A stretch of 64,000 bases of DNA from Actinomadura syzygii (GCF_008085905.1 NZ_VSFF01000018.1:1-64000), one strand, 5' to 3'. Positions 8,343 through 17,306 are shown, counted from the first letter of the stretch. Notes: generated by a model not told the origin, from the sequence alone. Program-made: numbers and translations.

Positions 8343-9493
8343 GCTTCGTCGAGACCGAGGAGCGGCGGGCCCTGCGCGCCGCCGTCGCCGACCTGGGCGC
8401 GAAGTACGGCGCGTCCTACTACGTCGAGCGGGCCAAGGCCGGGCGGAAGACCGACGAGCTGTGGGCCGAGGCCGGACGGCTCGGCTACCTCGGCGTCAAC
8501 GTCCCCGCCGAGTACGGCGGCGGAGGCGGCGGCATCGGCGACCTCGCCGCCGTGTGCGAGGAGCTCGCCGCCGCGGGCTGCCCGCTGCTCCTCATGGTCG
8601 TGTCCCCGGCGATCTGCGCGACGATCATCGCCCGGTCCGGGACCGAGGGGCAGCGCGAGCACTGGCTGCCCCGGTTCGCCGACGGCTCCGTCACGATGGC
8701 GTTCGCGATCACCGAGCCCGACGCCGGGTCCAACTCGCACCGCATCACCACCACCGCGCGGCGCGACGGCGACGGCTGGGTGCTGTCCGGGCAGAAGACG
8801 TTCATCTCCGGCGTGGACGAGGCGGACGCCGTCCTGGTCGTCGCCCGCAGCCACGACCAGCGGGGCAACCTGCGGCCGTCGCTGTTCATCGTCCCGACCG
8901 GCGCCGCCGGGTTCGCGTTCACGCCCATCGACATGGAGATCGTGTCGCCGGAGAAGCAGTTCGTCCTCCACCTCGACGACGTCCGGCTGCCCGCCGACGC
9001 GCTCGTCGGCGACGAGGACGGCGGCCTGCTCCAGCTGTTCGCCGGGCTCAACCCCGAGCGGATCATGGCCGCCGCCATGGGCGCCGGGATCGGCCGCCTC
9101 GCCCTCGGCAAGGCCGTCTCCTACGCGAACGAGCGGCAGGTGTTCAGGACGCCGATCGGCGCGCACCAGGGCCTCGCGCACCCGCTCGCCGCCGCGAAGA
9201 TCGAGCTGGAGCTGGCGCGGCTGATGGCGCAGAAGGCAGCGTGGCTGTACGACGCGGGCGACGACGACGGTGCGGGCGAGGCCGCGAACATGGCCAAGTA
9301 CGCCACCGCCGAGGCCGCGGTCCACTGCGTCGACCAGGCCATCCAGACCCACGGCGGCAACGGCCTCACCACCGAGTACGGCGTCGGGATGCTCGCCGGG
9401 GTCGTCCGGCTGATGCGCATCGCGCCGGTCAGCCGCGAGATGATCCTCAACTTCGTCGCGCAGCACACCCTCGGGCTCCCCAAGTCCTACTGA
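8339..9493 (+). CDS. acyl-CoA dehydrogenase
   Basis: 384 residues, the usual size for the family. The flavin-binding signature AFAITEPDAGSNSHRI and a C-terminal helical domain with IQTHGGNGLTTEYGV are present. It would form the 2,3-double bond in a (branched) acyl-CoA, which is the substrate type for the carboxylase encoded just upstream. Start ATG overlaps the alpha-subunit stop by 4 bases. The operon ends here. No enoyl-CoA hydratase or HMG-CoA-type lyase gene is in the window, so these steps must be supplied from elsewhere if the route is leucine- or terpene-like. Confidence 0.93.
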   Translation: MSFVETEERRALRAAVADLGAKYGASYYVERAKAGRKTDELWAEAGRLGYLGVNVPAEYGGGGGGIGDLAAVCEELAAAGCPLLLMVVSPAICATIIARSGTEGQREHWLPRFADGSVTMAFAITEPDAGSNSHRITTTARRDGDGWVLSGQKTFISGVDEADAVLVVARSHDQRGNLRPSLFIVPTGAAGFAFTPIDMEIVSPEKQFVLHLDDVRLPADALVGDEDGGLLQLFAGLNPERIMAAAMGAGIGRLALGKAVSYANERQVFRTPIGAHQGLAHPLAAAKIELELARLMAQKAAWLYDAGDDDGAGEAANMAKYATAEAAVHCVDQAIQTHGGNGLTTEYGVGMLAGVVRLMRIAPVSREMILNFVAQHTLGLPKSY

Positions 9494-9536
9494 CCGGGCG
9501 TACTGAGCGGGCCTGCTGAGCGGGCCGTGCGACACG

Positions 9537-10097
9537 TCAGGGGAGCAGGGCATCTACCTGCGCGGACAGCGGCTCCGACGCGGCGAGCCGGTTGTCGACG
9601 ACGGCGTGCGGGACGGGCGGCGGCTCGTCCGGCCGCATCCGCCCGGTGAACGCCTCGAACGCGGCCAGCTTGCCCGTGTCGCGGGGCGACCCGCGCCGCT
9701 CCAGCCGGTGGCGCAGCGTCGCGGCGTCCGACCGGACCCAGACGAGGCGCACCGGCGGGCCGCCGAGGGCCTCCGACCACTCCGCCCAGCGCGCCGCCGA
9801 GCGGATCTGGCCGGTGAACGGGCCGCTCAGCAGCACCGGGCAGCCGTGGCCGCGGATCTCCCTCGCCGTCGCCGCCATCCCCGCGTACTCGTGCGGCTTG
9901 ACGTGCTCGTCGTACCAGGGGCCCTCGCGCTCGCCCGGGTCGCGGCCCGCCGCCGCGAGCGTCGCCGCGACGAACGCCCCGTACAGCGTGTCCTTGTCCA
10001 GCAGCGCCGGGACGGGCCGCAGCCGCGCCAGCAGCAGCTCCGCGACCGTGGTCTTGCCGCAGCCGGGCGGCCCCGCCACGACCCACGCGGTGGTCAC
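9537..10097 (-). CDS. P-loop small-molecule kinase-like ATPase
   Basis: 186 residues with an N-terminal Walker A loop (VVAGPPGCGKTTVAELLL) and the size and layout of AAA_33/gluconate-kinase-like enzymes. A lid-like arginine-rich stretch (ATLRHRLERRGSPRDTGKL) lies at about 130-150. It probably phosphorylates a small metabolite, but the substrate is unknown. GTG at 10097 overlaps the stop of the upstream enolase-like gene (GTGA), so the two are translated together. The gene converges on the acyl-CoA dehydrogenase. Confidence 0.75.
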   Translation of the reverse strand: MTTAWVVAGPPGCGKTTVAELLLARLRPVPALLDKDTLYGAFVAATLAAAGRDPGEREGPWYDEHVKPHEYAGMAATAREIRGHGCPVLLSGPFTGQIRSAARWAEWSEALGGPPVRLVWVRSDAATLRHRLERRGSPRDTGKLAAFEAFTGRMRPDEPPPVPHAVVDNRLAASEPLSAQVDALLP

Positions 10098-11146
10098 AGC
10101 CGCATCCGCCGGGTCGCCAGCCGCTCGATGCGCGTCTCGTCGATCTCGTGCCCGAGGCCCGGCTGGGTGAGCGGCACCCCGACGACCCCGCCGGACGAGC
10201 GGACCGGCGGCGTCACGAACACCGGGCCGCCCGCCGGGTCCGTCACGTCGCTCGGCAGCGTGCAGCCCGGCAGCGCGGCCAGCGCGACCGCCGCCGCCTG
10301 CCCGATCCCGAACGCGCCGGAGCCGCTGCACCACACGTCCCATCCGGCCGCGTAGGCGAGGTCGTGCGCGCTGCGCGCCGCCGTCAGCCCGCCGAGCCGG
10401 TCGAGCCGCAGGTGCAGGGCGCGGCCCGCGTCCAGCGACAGCGCCGCGTCGAGCGCCTCCAGGTCGCCGACGGCGGGCGCGACCGCCATGCCGACCCGCA
10501 GTTGCAGCCGGGCGTGCGCGGCGAGGTCCCCGGGCGGGAACGGGCGCTCGATCGCGGCGAGCTCGTAGGCGTCCAGGCCCTCGAGGACGGCGAGGTGCTC
10601 CGCCGACTCGGTGTAGGCGTGGCCCGCGTCCGCGACGAGCGCGAGCGCCGGGTACGCCTGCCGGATCGCGCGCACCGGCTCGATGTCCCAGCCGGGGCGG
10701 ACGTCCAGCGTGACGCGGGTGTGGCCCGCGCCGACCGCCCGGTTCACCCGGGCCGTGACCGTGTCCAGCGCGGGCTCCGGCGAGATCCGCGCGCCGGTCA
10801 CGATGGACGTGCGGGTGCCGCCGAGCGCGTGCGCGAGCGGCAGGCCCCGCGTCCGGCACCACAGGTCCCAGCAGGCGGTGTCGATCGCGGCGGCGGCCTC
10901 GCGGGCGCCGAGGTCGGCGGCGGCGGACACGTCCTCGGGACGGTCCCAGTCGAGCCCGATCAGGGCGGGCCCCATCCGCTCCTCGATGTCGGCCCAGGCG
11001 TCGGCCGCGCCGTCCGGGCCGCCGGGCGCCGCCATCTCGCCCCAGCCGACCGCGTCGTCCCCGGCCAGCCGGACGAGGACGCTCACCGGCCGGCGCCCCC
11101 GCGGCATCGCCACGCGGAACGCGTCGCAGCCCTCGATCCGTGGCAA
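10094..11146 (-). CDS. enolase-superfamily protein, MenC-like, active site lost
   Basis: 350 residues that align along their length with o-succinylbenzoate synthase/N-acylamino acid racemase proteins. Landmarks are WGE at 35-37, PGWDIEPVRAIR in the barrel, D173, E200 and LGGL at 251-254. However, the K-x-K motif before PGWD is T146-L-D148, the third metal ligand (the D-E of LDES) is A223-P224, and the lysine before xxRxGGL is R247. Both catalytic lysines and a magnesium ligand are therefore gone. A pseudoenzyme or a new chemistry is likely; menaquinone synthesis is not. It is coupled by a 4-base overlap to a kinase-like gene. Confidence 0.8.
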   Translation of the reverse strand: MPRIEGCDAFRVAMPRGRRPVSVLVRLAGDDAVGWGEMAAPGGPDGAADAWADIEERMGPALIGLDWDRPEDVSAAADLGAREAAAAIDTACWDLWCRTRGLPLAHALGGTRTSIVTGARISPEPALDTVTARVNRAVGAGHTRVTLDVRPGWDIEPVRAIRQAYPALALVADAGHAYTESAEHLAVLEGLDAYELAAIERPFPPGDLAAHARLQLRVGMAVAPAVGDLEALDAALSLDAGRALHLRLDRLGGLTAARSAHDLAYAAGWDVWCSGSGAFGIGQAAAVALAALPGCTLPSDVTDPAGGPVFVTPPVRSSGGVVGVPLTQPGLGHEIDETRIERLATRRMRL

Positions 11147-11250
11147 CCCGCACCCGCCTTTCCGAAGTGGTCCCCCTCGATTGTCCCCCCTCCGGGGCAG
11201 GGTCGGGACGCGCCGCCGCCCGCCCTAGGGGCGTTTCCCGGCCGGGGAGG

Positions 11251-12729
11251 TCACTTGGGGCAGCTCGTCTCCAGCGAGACCGGCTTGTTCGGGGGCTTCG
11301 TCGGCGTCCCCCCGTCCGGGGAACCGGACGGCGTCGCCGACGGGGACCCGGACGGGGTCCCGGGCGGCGACGTGCTCGGATGGGTGCTCACCTGCCGCGG
11401 GTCGGCGTTCACCGCGTCGGACGCCAGCTTGCGGATGAGGTGGAAGTCGGGGTTGCCCGAGTAGACCAGCGGCGGCACGAACTGCAGACTGTTGATCTGC
11501 GCGCCGTCCTTCACCTTGTTGGACAGCTTCATGAGGGCGGGCAGCAGCTCCTGCGGGATGTCGGTGGACAGCGTCCGCTTGGCCGCGGCGGCGAGCTTGT
11601 CGAAGCTCGTGAGGACGGTCTGCGGGTCGGCCTGCTCGGCGATCGCGCGCATCAGGCACTTCTGCCGGCTCATCCGCACGTAGTCGCTGCTGCCGGTGCG
11701 GGACCGCCCGTACCAGAGGGCCTCCTTGCCGCCGAGCTTCCGGTAGCCGGGCTGGAGCACGCCGCCCTGCAGCCCGTACGGGATCGGCTCGTCGATCTTC
11801 AGCTTGACGCCGCCCATCGCGTCGACGATGTCGGCGAAGCCGAACATGTCGACCAGGATGTAGTAGTCGACGCGCAGGCCGAGGACTCCGGCGATCGTGG
11901 CCTTCAGCAGCTCGGGGCCGCGGTGGTTCTTCGCGACGCCGGGCACCACGTCCGGGTGCTCCTCGGCGTACTGGTACACCTCGTTCAGCAGGCCGGGCGT
12001 CTGCGGGCCGTCGCCGGTGAAGCCGTAGGGGAAGCGGTCGCGGGCCGGGCCCGGCGGCAGCTGGAAGTGCTCCAGGTTGCGGGGCAGGCTCAGCAGGACG
12101 GTGTCGCCGGTCTCGGTGTCGACGCTCGCGACCGTCATGCTGTCGGTGCGGACGCCGGTGCGGTCCGCGGCGGCGTCGCCGCCGAGCAGCAGGATGTTCA
12201 CGCGGGACTGCCCGTTGAACGGGTCGTCGACGTTGACGTGCCGGCCGTTCTCGCTGCCCGTGCGGAAGATGCTGGTCAGCGCGTCGCGGTAGACGTAGGT
12301 GCTGTGCGCCGACCAGGCCGCCGGGACCGCGACGGCGAAGCACATCACCGCGACGGAGGCGGCGCCGAGCGTCCGGCCGCCGAGCGTGAGGTTCGCGGGC
12401 CGCAGCACGAAGTAGGAGTGCACGACCACCAGCACCCACACGACGCCGACCGTCACCAGCGCGGCGGACAGCCGCTGCAGCACGTCCGGCTGGACGGCGA
12501 GGTGCAGCAGGTCGGGGCGGTACACGGTGGCGGCGGCGCCGACCGCGGCGACGATCAGCAGGTACAGGCCGAGCAGCACCGCCCCGGCGACCCGGCGCCC
12601 GGCGGCGAAGTGGGCGACGCCCCACACCAGGGCGGAGGCGAGCGTGAGCGCGAGCGCGCGAGCGAGCCCCCCGTTCCCGGAGGGGCCGTCGACGTCTCTG
12701 GCCCGGGCATGCCGGCTCGCGCGACCCAT
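11251..12729 (-). CDS. LytR-CpsA-Psr (LCP) family wall polymer ligase
   Basis: About 492 residues: four predicted membrane segments in the first 150 residues, an extracellular LCP domain, and a low-complexity Ser/Thr/Pro/Gly tail. The LCP hallmarks are kept: RTDSMTVASVD, LSLPRNL, and YGRSRTGSSDYVRMSRQ, with the aspartates and arginines that bind polyprenyl pyrophosphate and metal. LCP enzymes transfer teichoic acid, arabinogalactan or capsule polymer to peptidoglycan. The ATG at 12729 is preceded by GGAG at proper spacing; upstream in-frame codons lack this. A second, degenerate LCP gene lies next upstream on the same strand. Confidence 0.9.
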   Translation of the reverse strand: MGRASRHARARDVDGPSGNGGLARALALTLASALVWGVAHFAAGRRVAGAVLLGLYLLIVAAVGAAATVYRPDLLHLAVQPDVLQRLSAALVTVGVVWVLVVVHSYFVLRPANLTLGGRTLGAASVAVMCFAVAVPAAWSAHSTYVYRDALTSIFRTGSENGRHVNVDDPFNGQSRVNILLLGGDAAADRTGVRTDSMTVASVDTETGDTVLLSLPRNLEHFQLPPGPARDRFPYGFTGDGPQTPGLLNEVYQYAEEHPDVVPGVAKNHRGPELLKATIAGVLGLRVDYYILVDMFGFADIVDAMGGVKLKIDEPIPYGLQGGVLQPGYRKLGGKEALWYGRSRTGSSDYVRMSRQKCLMRAIAEQADPQTVLTSFDKLAAAAKRTLSTDIPQELLPALMKLSNKVKDGAQINSLQFVPPLVYSGNPDFHLIRKLASDAVNADPRQVSTHPSTSPPGTPSGSPSATPSGSPDGGTPTKPPNKPVSLETSCPK

Positions 12730-12837
12730 GTAAGCTCCGATTCCCACCCACGGTGAATTAAGCCCCGGCTCACAATATGGACGCGCGGAACCGGGCAAAG
12801 GTTGCGTAGGTGTCGGCCACCTGTGAGTCGTGGTGCC

Positions 12838-14094
12838 TCAGGTGCAGGCGTTGCTCAGGATATGCATTCCGGGCGTGTCGCGGGAGTCGGGGGCGGGCTT
12901 GCGGGCGGCCTCGGCGGCGATCCGCCTGATCTTCCGGTAGTCCGGCCGCCGGGGCGACACGAGCGGCGCGGCGATCCGCAACCCGCTGATCTGCGCGTCC
13001 TTGATCTTGGCGGCTAGGGCGACGAGCGGCGGCAGCAGCCGGCGCGGCAGATCGGTGCGGACCGAGTCCGTCAAGATCCGGGCGAGCCGCTGGAAGGCGC
13101 CGAGCACGGCGCGCGGCCCCGCCTGCCGGGCGAGCGCCCGCAGGAGGCATCTCTGCCGGGCCAGCCGCGCGTGGGGGCCGCCGGCCGCCCCGGAGGGGCC
13201 GAGCGCGTCCACGAGCTGCCGGAAGCCGTTCATGTCGACCATGGCGTAGTAGGGCACGGGACGGCCGAGGATGTGGCCGACCGTTCGTTTCAGGAGTTCC
13301 GCGCCCGAGTCGCGGACGCGGCCGCCGCCCGCGAGCGCCTCCGGGTGCCCGGCTCCGTACCGGTAGACGGCGTCGAGGGGCCCGTCCGGCGGGAACGGGA
13401 CGCGTCCGGCGCCCGACCACACCGGCACGTGCCGCAGGTCGTGGGGGAGGCCCAGCAGGACCGTGTCGCCCGTTCTCGTGTCGACGCTGGCGAGAGTCAT
13501 GCCGCCGGGGCTGACTTCATGCCGGTCCGCGTCGGCGTCGGCGATCAGCAGGACGTCCAGGCGCGTCGCGTCCGCCCGCGCCCCGGCGGTGGCGCCTTCG
13601 GTGAAGAGGCTCTTCACCAGGTCGCGCTGGAGGTAGCCGTACTGGGCGAGCGTCACCGGCGGGACGATCACCAGCAGGCACAGCACCGAGACCGTCGTCC
13701 CGCCCGCGAGCCGCCACAGTGGCGACAGTCCAGCAGGCGCGAGCACCGCGTAGGAGTGCATGATCAGCGCCGCCCACAGCGCGGCGACGGCGAGCGACCC
13801 GGCCGCCAGCCCGAGCAGCCAGCCCGGCCGCGCGGCCAGCTCCGCGAACAGCGGGCGGCCCCGGCCCGCGGCGAGCGCGGCGGAGGTGAGCAGCAGCGCC
13901 TGCCCGCAGACCAGCGCCGAGCCCAGCCGGACGCGCCCCGCCCGCAGCTGCGCGACGCCCGGCAGCGCGGGCGACACGGCGGCGATCAGCAGCGCCCGCG
14001 CCAGGTCGCGCGGCGTCGCGTCCGGCCCCGCGGCACCGCCCGCCGGTCGCGGCGGCACCCGCGTCCGGCCGCCGCCCGGCCCGCCGTCGACCAT
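12838..14094 (-). CDS. degenerate LCP family membrane protein
   Basis: 418 residues related along their length to the neighbouring LCP protein (membrane N-terminus, then TLASVDTRTGDTVLLGLP, ELLKRTVGHILG, ARQRCLLRALA). Active-site positions are changed: RTDSM is SPGGM, LPRN is LPHD, and the stretch that carries the R-x-R motif (YGRSRTGSSDYVRM in the neighbour) is deleted to GPHARLAR. The frame is intact and codon use is normal, so it is not decaying at random. It may bind the lipid-linked polymer or partner the active LCP rather than transfer. The start is uncertain near the N-terminus. Confidence 0.8.
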   Translation of the reverse strand: MVDGGPGGGRTRVPPRPAGGAAGPDATPRDLARALLIAAVSPALPGVAQLRAGRVRLGSALVCGQALLLTSAALAAGRGRPLFAELAARPGWLLGLAAGSLAVAALWAALIMHSYAVLAPAGLSPLWRLAGGTTVSVLCLLVIVPPVTLAQYGYLQRDLVKSLFTEGATAGARADATRLDVLLIADADADRHEVSPGGMTLASVDTRTGDTVLLGLPHDLRHVPVWSGAGRVPFPPDGPLDAVYRYGAGHPEALAGGGRVRDSGAELLKRTVGHILGRPVPYYAMVDMNGFRQLVDALGPSGAAGGPHARLARQRCLLRALARQAGPRAVLGAFQRLARILTDSVRTDLPRRLLPPLVALAAKIKDAQISGLRIAAPLVSPRRPDYRKIRRIAAEAARKPAPDSRDTPGMHILSNACT

Positions 14095-14208
14095 GCCCCG
14101 CCCCCTCCGCCCCGCGCCTCCTGACCCCAGAGAGTGCAGGTCAGGGCGTCGGGAGGAGGGCGACCCGGGGCGGCGTGTCGGGTAAAGCCGGGCGCGGAGG
14201 GCGCCGGT

Positions 14209-15645
14209 TTACCAACTGCTGGACAGCGGCATGCCCTCGGCGAACCCGGACGAGCCCTGGATCCCGACCGTGGCCCGCTCGTGGAACTCCTCCAGCGTCC
14301 GCGCGCCCGCGTAGGTGCACGAGCTGCGCAGCCCCGCGACGATCGAGTCGATCAGGTCCTCCACGCCGGGGCGGCGCGGGTCGAGGTACATCCGGGACGT
14401 GGAGATCCCCTCCTCGAACAGCGCCTTGCGGGCCCGGTCGAACGGGGAGTCGTCGGCGGTGCGCAGCCGCACCGCCCGCGCCGACGCCATCCCGAAGCTC
14501 TCCTTGTACAGCCGCCCGTCGGCGGCGCGCTGCAGGTCGCCCGGCGACTCGTAGGTGCCCGCGAACCAGGACCCGACCATCACGTTGGCGGCCCCGGCGG
14601 CGAGCGCCAGCGCCACGTCGCGCGGGTGCCGGACGCCGCCGTCCGCCCACACGTGCCGGCCGAGCCGCCGCGCCTCGGCGGCGCACTCCAGCACGGCGGA
14701 GAACTGCGGGCGGCCGACCCCGGTCATCATCCGGGTCGTGCACATGGCGCCGGGGCCGACGCCGACCTTGACGATGTCCGCGCCCGCCTCGACGAGGTCG
14801 CGGACGCCCTCCGCGGTCACCACGTTCCCCGCCACCACCGGGACGGCCGGGTCGAGCCCGCGCACCGCCTCCAGCGCGCTGATCATCTTGTCCTGGTGGC
14901 CGTGCGCGGTGTCGACCACGAGCAGGTCGGCGCCCGCTTCGAGCAGCGCCTTGGCCTTGCCCGCGACGTCGCCGTTCACCCCGACGGCGGCGGCGATGCG
15001 CAGCCGCCCGGCGCCGTCGACGGCGGGCTTGTACAGCGTGGCGCGCAGCGCGCCGGTGCGGGTCAGGATGCCCGCGAGGCGTCCGGACGCGTCCACGACC
15101 GGGGCGAGCCGGTGGCCGCGCTCGTGCAGCCGGTCGAACGCCTCGCGCGGGTCGACGCCCGCCGGCACCGTGACCAGGTCGCGGGACATGATGTCGCGGA
15201 GCTGGGCGAACCGGTCGACGCCCTGGCAGTCGGCCTCGGTCACCACCCCGACGGGACGGTCGTCCTCGACGACGATCACGGCGTTGTGGGCGCGCTTCGG
15301 CAGCAGCGCGAGCGCGTCCCCGGCCGTGCTGGACGGCCCCAGCCGGATCGGGGTGTCGACGACCAGGTCGCGCCCCTTGACCCAGCCGACCACCTCGGCG
15401 ACGACGTCGGCCGGGATGTCCTGCGGCAGCACCGCGATCCCGCCCCGGCGGGCGACGGTCTCGGCCATCCGGCGGCCGGACACGGCGGTCATGTTCGCGA
15501 CCACGAGCGGGATCGTCGTCCCGCTGCCGTCGGAGGTGGCGAGATCGACCTCCAAACGGGACCCGACCGACGAGCGGCGCGGGACCATGAAGACGTCGTT
15601 GTAGGTGAGGTCGTGAGCGGAACGCTCACCGTTCAGCAGGCGCAC
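14209..15645 (-). CDS. guaB1: GuaB1 family GMP reductase/IMP dehydrogenase-related protein
   Basis: About 478 residues. A TIM-barrel IMPDH/GMPR core holds two CBS domains (about 95-205) and the catalytic cysteine loop VGVGPGAMCTTRMMTGVG. Mycobacterial GuaB1 proteins begin (M)VRxLxGxxxxxDLTYNDVF, and the same motif starts at the GTG at 15645 here; earlier in-frame ATGs at 15723 and 15702 would add an unrelated leader. GuaB1 of mycobacteria has been shown to act as an NADPH-dependent GMP reductase in purine salvage. No clear ribosome site precedes the GTG, so a leaderless mRNA is possible. Confidence 0.9.
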   Translation of the reverse strand: MRLLNGERSAHDLTYNDVFMVPRRSSVGSRLEVDLATSDGSGTTIPLVVANMTAVSGRRMAETVARRGGIAVLPQDIPADVVAEVVGWVKGRDLVVDTPIRLGPSSTAGDALALLPKRAHNAVIVVEDDRPVGVVTEADCQGVDRFAQLRDIMSRDLVTVPAGVDPREAFDRLHERGHRLAPVVDASGRLAGILTRTGALRATLYKPAVDGAGRLRIAAAVGVNGDVAGKAKALLEAGADLLVVDTAHGHQDKMISALEAVRGLDPAVPVVAGNVVTAEGVRDLVEAGADIVKVGVGPGAMCTTRMMTGVGRPQFSAVLECAAEARRLGRHVWADGGVRHPRDVALALAAGAANVMVGSWFAGTYESPGDLQRAADGRLYKESFGMASARAVRLRTADDSPFDRARKALFEEGISTSRMYLDPRRPGVEDLIDSIVAGLRSSCTYAGARTLEEFHERATVGIQGSSGFAEGMPLSSSW

Positions 15646-16300
15646 GGCTGTACTACACCAATCGCGGTCGGAGTGGCTGGGCCACCGTCCATTCTCGGCC
15701 ATGCCCGGGGATGCCGCCGCCATACCGGCGCCGTCGTTCGCCGCGGCCTACCCGCGAAGCGCCATTGTGCTTCCGTTCCTGGCCGGGGCCCCGGCGGGCG
15801 CCGCGCATGGAAATCCTCATGGCGTGGTCGAAAACGGTGCAACGTGAGGCTTGGCTCTCTGTAAAGTTACCTCTTGACGTAACTGCGCCCTCGATGCACT
15901 TTTCTTACATGTGCCTCATGCGGACGGCGGAACCGCCGTAGGGGCGTGACAGCAGAACACCGGGAGAAGCGCATGCAGGTCACGCACTTGGGCCCGGTCA
16001 GCCGCGCTCGTCCGCGCCGCGGGCCGTCCCGGGCATGTGCCGACCGGTGGAGTCGCCGGGCACGCCCCCCGCCCGCGTCTTCCCGCGCTCCGGCGCGCGC
16101 CGTGTCCGGCCGCGTTGCGCTTCCACGCGGGTTCACGAGGCGTCCGAAACGTCGCCCCGCCGAACTCGCCGCCGACGCATCGACGGCCGCCGGGTACGGC
16201 GAACACGAGCAAGATCAATATTTGACGTCATACCGTCCTGAAATGGAATGATCTTGCAGTCGCAGGAAAACCGATTCTTTACACGTCGAGGAGGACAGCC
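15646..16300. other. 655-bp intergenic region between divergent guaB1 and lrp
   Basis: This is the longest gap in the window. It contains a 7-bp perfect hairpin ACGGCGG-AA-CCGCCGT (15924-15939) and the 9-bp Lrp-type dyad annotated at 16209-16257. A short frame from an ATG at 15973 with a purine-rich upstream (GGGAGAAG) would encode 92 arginine-rich residues without recognisable features; it is not called as a gene. Promoters for guaB1 and lrp must lie here. Confidence 0.6.
16209..16257. promoter_or_regulatory. candidate autoregulatory operator of the Lrp-type regulator
   Basis: GCAAGATCA (16209-16217) and its exact complement TGATCTTGC (16249-16257) are separated by 31 bases, so half-site centres are 40 bases (about four helix turns) apart. 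An 8-bp palindrome TGACGTCA (16223-16230) lies between them. The site ends 43 bases upstream of the lrp start. Multi-turn spacing is typical for octameric Lrp/AsnC proteins. Confidence 0.5.
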
Positions 16301-17215
16301 GTGCTGGATGCGGTCGACGCCGTGCTCGTCCGCGAGCTCCAGCGGGATGGCAGGGCGACGTTCCAGGCGCTCGCCGACCGCGTCGGGCTCTCCCGCACGG
16401 CCGTGCGGGCCCGGGTGCAGCACCTTCTCGAAACGCGGGTCGTCCGCGTCGTCGGCATCGTGCACGCCGCCGTCGTCGGCGCGGAGGCGATCGGGCACGT
16501 CTCGGTCACCGTCGAGGGCTCGGCCCGGGACGTGGCGGCGGCCGTCGCCGGACGTCCCGCGGTCAGCTTCGCGGCGCTGACCGCCGGCCCCTACGACCTG
16601 GTCGCCCAGGTCCGCACCCGCGACGACGCCGCGCTCGCGGCGGAGGTGGACCACATCAGGTCCGTCTCCGGCGTGCGCTCGGCGGAGGTGTTCCGGTCGG
16701 TGGCCACCGTGCGCGACACGCACGCGGTGGTGCGCGAGCTCGGCGAGGTCTCCCTCGACGACATCGACTGGCGGCTCCTGCAGGAGCTGCAGCGCGACGG
16801 GCGCGCCCCCTACACCCGGCTCGCGCACATCATCGGGCTGTCGCAGGCCGCCACCCGGGCCCGGGTCGTGCGGCTGATGCGCTCGGGCGTCATCCAGGTC
16901 ACCGGCCTCGCCGACCCGCTCGCCCTCGGCGCGGCCGAGCTCGGCGGGTTCGGCCTGGTGGTGACCGGCGGGCTGCGGAAGGTCGCCGAGGCGGTCGCCG
17001 CCCAGGACGGCGTCCGCTACCTGGCGACCGGCTTCGGCCGCTACGACATCGTCGGGCAGGCCGAGGCGGCCTCGCGCACCGGGCTCGTCGCGGTGCTCGA
17101 CGCCATCCGCGGCGTGCCCGGCGTGACCGTACGGGAGTCCTGGCACCACCTCGACGTGGTCAAGGAGTCCTACGCGGTCGAGCTGCCCGAGCAGCCCCTC
17201 AACGGGTCGGCCTGA
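16301..17215 (+). CDS. double Lrp/AsnC family regulator
   Basis: 304 residues made of two tandem Lrp/AsnC units, each an N-terminal HTH plus an effector (RAM) domain. Unit 1 HTH: VLVRELQRDGRATFQALADR. Unit 2 HTH: IDWRLLQELQRDGRAPYTRL. The RAM glycine/tyrosine motif occurs in each (AGPYDLVAQVR, FGRYDIVGQAE). A normal Lrp is about 150 residues, so this is an internal duplication or fusion, a form known in actinobacteria. GTG at 16301 follows GAGGAGG at good spacing. It likely represses itself through the dyad upstream; the amino-acid effector is unknown. Confidence 0.9.
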   Translation: MLDAVDAVLVRELQRDGRATFQALADRVGLSRTAVRARVQHLLETRVVRVVGIVHAAVVGAEAIGHVSVTVEGSARDVAAAVAGRPAVSFAALTAGPYDLVAQVRTRDDAALAAEVDHIRSVSGVRSAEVFRSVATVRDTHAVVRELGEVSLDDIDWRLLQELQRDGRAPYTRLAHIIGLSQAATRARVVRLMRSGVIQVTGLADPLALGAAELGGFGLVVTGGLRKVAEAVAAQDGVRYLATGFGRYDIVGQAEAASRTGLVAVLDAIRGVPGVTVRESWHHLDVVKESYAVELPEQPLNGSA

Positions 17216-17241
17216 ACGCGCCGCCACGGCGGCTCCCCCCC

Positions 17242-17273
17242 GCCCCGGCCGCGGCGTCAACCGTGGCCGGGGC
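17242..17273. terminator. bidirectional terminator between lrp and antiporter
   Basis: A 13-bp stem, GCCCCGGCCGCGG with CCGTGGCCGGGGC, has one G-T wobble and a 6-base loop (CGTCAA). It sits between the convergent lrp and antiporter genes and has no T tract. Confidence 0.75.
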
Positions 17274-17306
17274 ACCGTCGCCTGCGCGCCGCACGGCCCG
17301 CGGGGC

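Noticed and set aside
15924..15939. ACGGCGG-AA-CCGCCGT hairpin as a riboswitch or attenuator
   Set aside because: Two-base loop and short stem with no supporting conserved core; more likely an incidental dyad.
15973..16251. 92-codon plus-strand frame with a good purine-rich upstream
   Set aside because: Arginine/proline-rich with mixed third positions, no domain, and it overlaps the Lrp-type dyad; looks like chance in GC-rich DNA.
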